Of a stretch of DNA of 6,909 bases, positions 4,747-6,909 are shown in pieces. The stretch covers positions 1 through 6,909 of the forward strand of contig CALLYN010000134.1 in assembly GCA_937858455.1 (NCBI GenBank). The letters are read 5' to 3'. The position numbers were made by a program, and so were the translations under genes. Numbering within the stretch: position 1 is the stretch's first letter; each line of letters begins with the position of its first letter. The DNA comes from an uncultured Kouleothrix sp. (GTDB lineage: Bacteria; Chloroflexota; Chloroflexia; Chloroflexales; Roseiflexaceae). The notes below the pieces were generated by a model. It was not told the DNA's origin. It saw only the letters and a list, made by a program, of their open reading frames with translations, and searched no databases.

Positions 4747-5097
4747 TTACCTCACGTTCTCAATGCGATCTTGACCGCCGCACTCTGGGCAAGTGCGGCG
4801 GTTGTGCTTCGCGCCGCACTCCAGGCACTCGTACCGATCCTTGGCTGTCAGTATTGCGTTCAGTCCAGCATTTCGTGCGCTTTCGTCAAGCTGCCACTGT
4901 GTTGCAACACTGCTGCCATCGGCAGTGCGAAGGCTTTCAACTGGCACATTCTTGGTCTTCGACATATCCGCAATCTGCGCTACGGTCGCATACGCTGCGC
5001 CGTGAGCAGCCAACGACTGAACGACAACGGGGATTTCGCGGCCAGACGGGGCGACAAACGTGAGTGTTTGGCCGACCTGGATGAGTGTTCGCTTCAT
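4747..5097 (-). CDS. Zinc-ribbon protein, 116 aa
   Basis: The C-terminus carries a four-cysteine zinc ribbon: CLEC (91-94) and CPEC (103-106), joined by a short basic loop (GAKHNRRT). Such ribbons bind one zinc and usually contact nucleic acid or protein. The N-terminal 55 residues look strand-rich (TLIQVGQTLTFV, REIPVVVQSL). The middle (QWQLDESARNAGLNAILTAKD) looks helical. Start at ATG 5097-5095 with AAGGAG 10 nt upstream. It is first in a two-gene operon behind the strongest promoter of the window. Function is unknown; possibly a small regulator or adaptor, on domain grounds only. Lower GC than the neighbours suggests that this operon has a different recent origin. Confidence 0.75.
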   Translation of the reverse strand: MKRTLIQVGQTLTFVAPSGREIPVVVQSLAAHGAAYATVAQIADMSKTKNVPVESLRTADGSSVATQWQLDESARNAGLNAILTAKDRYECLECGAKHNRRTCPECGGQDRIENVR

Positions 5098-5135
5098 AAT
5101 TGTCTTGCTCCTTGACTGCTTATTTAATTGTAGAC

Positions 5136-5164
5136 ATTGTATACTAAGTATACGTAAATGTCAA
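5136..5164 (-). promoter_or_regulatory. Near-consensus promoter with GTATAC operator
   Basis: Minus strand: -35 TTGACA (5164-5159, perfect consensus), 17-bp spacer, -10 TACAAT (5141-5136). The predicted start is near 5129. The spacer holds GTATACTAAGTATAC (5139-5153), two GTATAC palindromes separated by TAA, overlapping the -10 edge. A strong promoter blocked by a dimeric repressor at this site is the natural reading. A second TACAAT at 5132-5127 is less well placed. Confidence 0.75.
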
Positions 5165-5232
5165 TTTGTTGTTAAGGTACTACCATTCCGTAATCCGATT
5201 AGCCAATTTTCGGGTATGCGCCGCGTCGCTGT

Positions 5233-6000
5233 CTACAGGTGGCTATCGCCGTTGGTCTCGCCGCTGCGATAGCCGGCTGCCCACATCGCGATCTCGGGCC
5301 AGGCCTCGGCGGCCAGGCCGGGCAGCGGCTCGCGCGCCCAGGCCGCGCGCACGTAGTCGCGGTCGATCGGGTGCGGGTGGCCGCTGATGAGCGGCACGAC
5401 CTGGGCGGTCGCCGCGCCGCCGGCGCTTTGCTCCGCGCCGGCGATCAGCGGCAGGCCCAGCTCGTGGAACATCACCGGATCGGCGTGGCGCGCGCGGTCG
5501 ATCAGCGCGTCGGCGGCCGCGCACGCGCGGTAGTGGTCGAGCAGCGCCGCGAGCAGCGCGCCGGTCATCGTCGAGCGCACGCTCAGCTGGACGAGCAGCG
5601 GCGTGCGCTCGAGCACGACCAGGCCACGCACGGCCATGCGGCTCTTCTCGCCGCTGGGCCAGGCCAGGCCGATGCCGGCGGCGCCGGTCTGCTGGGCCAG
5701 CGCAATGCAGCCGCTGATCGTCGTCGCCGGCGGGCCGGCGGTGATCGGGTGGAACACGAGGCGCTCGCCAAGCCACCAGTGCTGTTTGTGCTCGTACTTG
5801 CCCCCGCCGCGCGGGTGGCGGATCTCGATCTGCTCGGCGCCGGCGGCGGCCGCCGCCGCGTCGAAGGCAGCGACCTTGCCTTGCTCGACGTGGAAGCCGA
5901 CGAAGCCGGCGAAGCGCACGTCGCTGCGGCGTTCGGTGTGGCCGCTCGACCACTGGAGGATCGGCAGGTCGCTCACGTTCTGGGGAGTATTGCGCTGCAT
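5233..6000 (-). CDS. Hypothetical protein, 255 aa
   Basis: Start ATG 6000-5998 with AAAGG 7 nt upstream; stop TAG 5235-5233. The protein opens with a short polar stretch and DLPILQWSSG. A strand-rich part follows (FAGFVGFHVEQGKV), then an Ala run, EIRHPRGGGKYEHKQHWWLGERLVFHPI, and a centre with RGLVVLERTPLLVQLSVRSTMTGALLAALLDHYR. The C-terminus has PLISGHPHPIDRDYVRAAW. The 'LP.LQW..G' opening recalls large unnamed phage/plasmid families (possibly DUF5895-like), but I cannot assign it. No Cys cluster, signal peptide or nucleotide-binding motif is visible. It follows the 64-aa gene by 81 bp with a stem-loop between, probably in one transcript from the upstream cassette promoter. Position beside parB suggests element maintenance, by inference only. 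Confidence 0.75.
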   Translation of the reverse strand: MQRNTPQNVSDLPILQWSSGHTERRSDVRFAGFVGFHVEQGKVAAFDAAAAAAGAEQIEIRHPRGGGKYEHKQHWWLGERLVFHPITAGPPATTISGCIALAQQTGAAGIGLAWPSGEKSRMAVRGLVVLERTPLLVQLSVRSTMTGALLAALLDHYRACAAADALIDRARHADPVMFHELGLPLIAGAEQSAGGAATAQVVPLISGHPHPIDRDYVRAAWAREPLPGLAAEAWPEIAMWAAGYRSGETNGDSHL

Positions 6001-6044
6001 GGGAGTGCCTTTCTTGAGCGATGAAGGTTTTCATGAAGTGAGTC

Positions 6045-6070
6045 GCCGGGCGGGTGGTGGCCCGCCCGGC
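6045..6070 (-). other. GC-rich stem-loop after the 64-aa gene
   Basis: GCCGGGCGGG (6045-6054) pairs perfectly with CCCGCCCGGC (6061-6070) across a 6-nt loop. On neither strand does a U-tract follow. It lies between the 64-aa and 255-aa genes. It could be a processing or 3'-end-protecting structure, or a weak terminator that lowers expression of the downstream gene. Confidence 0.6.
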
Positions 6071-6081
6071 CGCCGATCCGA

Positions 6082-6276
6082 TTACGCCGCCAGCTCGATC
6101 TGGTCGAGGTCTTCCAGCAGCCTGACCGCGCCGGCCAGGGTGGTGAAGATCTTGCCGATCCGGTACTCGTCGGCTGCCAGCCGGGTGACGAGCTGGCCAA
6201 GCAGGGCGGTGGTGCGGCCGATCGGCAGCTCGCGCAGGCGCTGCTCGACCGTGGGCGGATGCGTCGTGTGTTCCAT
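6082..6276 (-). CDS. Hypothetical small protein, 64 aa
   Basis: I start at ATG 6276-6274 (MEHTTHPPTVEQRLRELPIG) because AAGGAG lies 8 nt upstream. The in-frame ATG at 6336 would precede the predicted transcript start (about 6334). The protein is helical, with LLGQLVTRLAADEYRIGK and AVRLLEDLDQIELAA suggesting an amphipathic or coiled-coil dimer. No family is recognised. It is the first gene behind copy 2 of the 86-bp promoter cassette, directly downstream of the ParB-like gene, and is probably co-transcribed with the 255-aa gene. Confidence 0.65.
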   Translation of the reverse strand: MEHTTHPPTVEQRLRELPIGRTTALLGQLVTRLAADEYRIGKIFTTLAGAVRLLEDLDQIELAA

Positions 6277-6317
6277 CGATGTCTCTCCTTGTACGACTGG
6301 CCGCTTGCTGGTGCGGC

Positions 6318-6334
6318 GTCGCGTCTCTCGCGAC
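6318..6334 (-). other. Hairpin at the 5' end of the transcript
   Basis: GTCGCG (6318-6323) pairs with CGCGAC (6329-6334) across a 5-nt loop. The predicted transcript start from the cassette promoter is at about 6334, so the mRNA would begin inside this hairpin, which could protect its 5' end. The leader is about 58 nt long. Confidence 0.4.
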
Positions 6335-6337
6335 AAG

Positions 6338-6423
6338 AATATAATAGCATAAACACGATGCAGAGTCTATGATAAAACCCATCTGTGGCGGTATCTTTTC
6401 GCAGCTTTGGTGGGATTTATTGC
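6338..6423 (-). repeat. 86-bp promoter cassette, copy 2
   Basis: This is the second copy of 3312-3397, 77 of 86 identical without gaps. It lies between the stem-loop after the ParB-like gene and the 64-aa gene. Differences cluster in the -35/-10 spacer (5) and in two pairs upstream, whereas the promoter hexamers and the outer 29 bp (6395-6423) are unchanged. Confidence 0.9.
6341..6369 (-). promoter_or_regulatory. Promoter of the 64-aa/255-aa genes
   Basis: -35 TAGACT (6369-6364), 17-bp spacer, extended -10 TGC-TATTAT (-10 at 6346-6341). The predicted start is near 6334. Confidence 0.7.
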
Positions 6424-6449
6424 GGCCGGTGGGGGATGCCACCGGCCGC
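6422..6449 (-). other. Strong stem-loop after the ParB-like gene
   Basis: GCGGCCGGTGG (6422-6432) pairs perfectly over 11 bp with CCACCGGCCGC (6439-6449) across a 6-nt loop. It lies 12 bp after the parB-like stop codon and directly abuts the promoter cassette. No U-tract follows on the minus strand (AATAAATCCC), so termination is possible but not certain. Confidence 0.6.
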
Positions 6450-6460
6450 TTGCTGCCGGG

Positions 6461-6909
6461 CTACAGCGTCGTGAGGTTGCCCGCGATCAGCTCGTCAAGG
6501 ATGTGCGACGCCACCAGCGCCTCGGATTCGAGTCCTGCCGCGCGCAGCTGCTCGATATAGGCCAGCATGCTCTGGCCGGTGTTCTTGTTCGCCACCAGCC
6601 GCGGCATGCTCGGATGGCGCGCCAGCCCGGTGTTCCGGCGCCGCTTTGCGCCGGTGGCGATCGCCTCCGTCCACAGGTCAAGATCGAACATCGCGGTTTG
6701 CTGTTCGGCGGCCAGCAGCTCACCGCACATCTGGCGAAAATCGGCGATGTTGGGGATGCGGCCGGCGTTGCCCAGCGCCTTGACGGCCTGGCTTTGACTC
6801 CAGCCGTTCAGCTCAGCCATGCACTCGGCATGGCCCAGCGGCAGCTGCTTCTTGCGAATGAGCTGCTGTACCTCCGGCAGCAGCTTCAGCAGCGCCAGCC
6901 GCTTCTGTA
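6461..6909 (-). CDS. ParB-like DNA-binding protein, C-terminal part
   Basis: The frame is open to the right edge, so the N-terminus (the ParB nuclease/CTPase domain in this family) lies outside the window. The visible part starts QKRLALLKLLPEVQQLIRKK and continues QLPLGHAECMAELNGWSQSQAVKAL. This matches the helix-turn-helix region of ParB/Spo0J proteins (L..LP..vq.li..g.L..gHA..ma.L....Q..a). The remainder (IADFRQMCGELLAAEQQ, then a helical tail DLWTEAIATGAKRRR ... ILDELIAGNLTTL) is not the usual chromosomal ParB dimerisation domain, which suggests a plasmid or ICE version. ParB proteins bind parS-like sites and act in partition or in regulation of the element. The internal ATG at 6820 lies inside the HTH and is not the start. 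Confidence 0.75.
   Translation of the reverse strand, partial: QKRLALLKLLPEVQQLIRKKQLPLGHAECMAELNGWSQSQAVKALGNAGRIPNIADFRQMCGELLAAEQQTAMFDLDLWTEAIATGAKRRRNTGLARHPSMPRLVANKNTGQSMLAYIEQLRAAGLESEALVASHILDELIAGNLTTL

Noticed and set aside
5239..6442. Long overlapping frames on both strands across the 255-aa and 64-aa genes (to 399 codons)
   Set aside because: Arg/Ala/Pro-rich low-complexity translations typical of shadow frames. One of them begins inside the promoter cassette.
1..6909. CRISPR array, tRNA/rRNA, transposase or integrase
   Set aside because: No regularly spaced repeats, cloverleaf or matching protein motifs were found on either strand.

Overview
The window looks like part of a mobile or accessory element (integrated plasmid, ICE or prophage-like) in a GC-rich bacterium. 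Most genes are GC-rich, short and unrecognised. All of them except one lie on the minus strand, in small promoter-headed units. The recognisable parts fit an element: the C-terminal part of a ParB-like DNA-binding protein at the right end, a protein resembling phage 'putative antirestriction adenine methyltransferase'/Mom-like proteins at the left, a DUF488 remnant, and a HEPN-type protein of probable defence function. Repeated extended -10 promoters (TGCTA-type) suit a housekeeping-sigma bacterium. Chloroflexota is a guess from gene style only and is not proven.

Layout from right to left, which is the direction of most transcription. At 6909-6461 is the 3' part of a parB-like gene, followed by a strong stem-loop. 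At 6423-6338 is an 86-bp promoter cassette driving a 64-aa gene (6276-6082) and then a 255-aa gene of unknown function (6000-5233). At 5164-5136 is a near-consensus promoter with a GTATAC-type operator in its spacer. It drives a zinc-ribbon gene (5097-4747) and a coupled 131-aa gene (4744-4349), both visibly less GC-rich than the neighbours. At 4260-4206 a promoter is overlapped by a pair of 16-bp palindromes and serves a 76-aa gene (4188-3958). A gene for three tandem Cys3His zinc-binding modules follows (3872-3405). Between these two, on the plus strand, is a candidate 60-nt small RNA with its own extended -10 and intrinsic terminator (3885-3959). The second copy of the 86-bp promoter cassette (3397-3312) drives a DUF488 gene whose N-terminus is damaged (3282-2934).

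The only plus-strand protein gene (2079-2924) is strikingly AT-rich and encodes a 281-aa protein with a C-terminal HEPN-like R-x4-H motif. It sits 9 bp from the end of the DUF488 remnant and reads divergently from the left operon. It looks like an acquired cargo or defence gene. To its left, a minus-strand operon begins with the Mom-like/antirestriction gene (1812-499), continues with a 102-aa gene (490-182), and ends with a TTG-started gene leaving the window (171-1). Its promoter carries two near-identical palindromic sites about 25 bp apart.

Taken together, the window resembles an element with maintenance (ParB), putative host-restriction avoidance (Mom-like operon), putative phage defence (HEPN protein) and several separately regulated blocks of small unknown genes. 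The shared promoter cassette and the three different palindromic operators suggest that the element encodes its own transcriptional control. No tRNA, rRNA, CRISPR array, transposase or integrase is visible.
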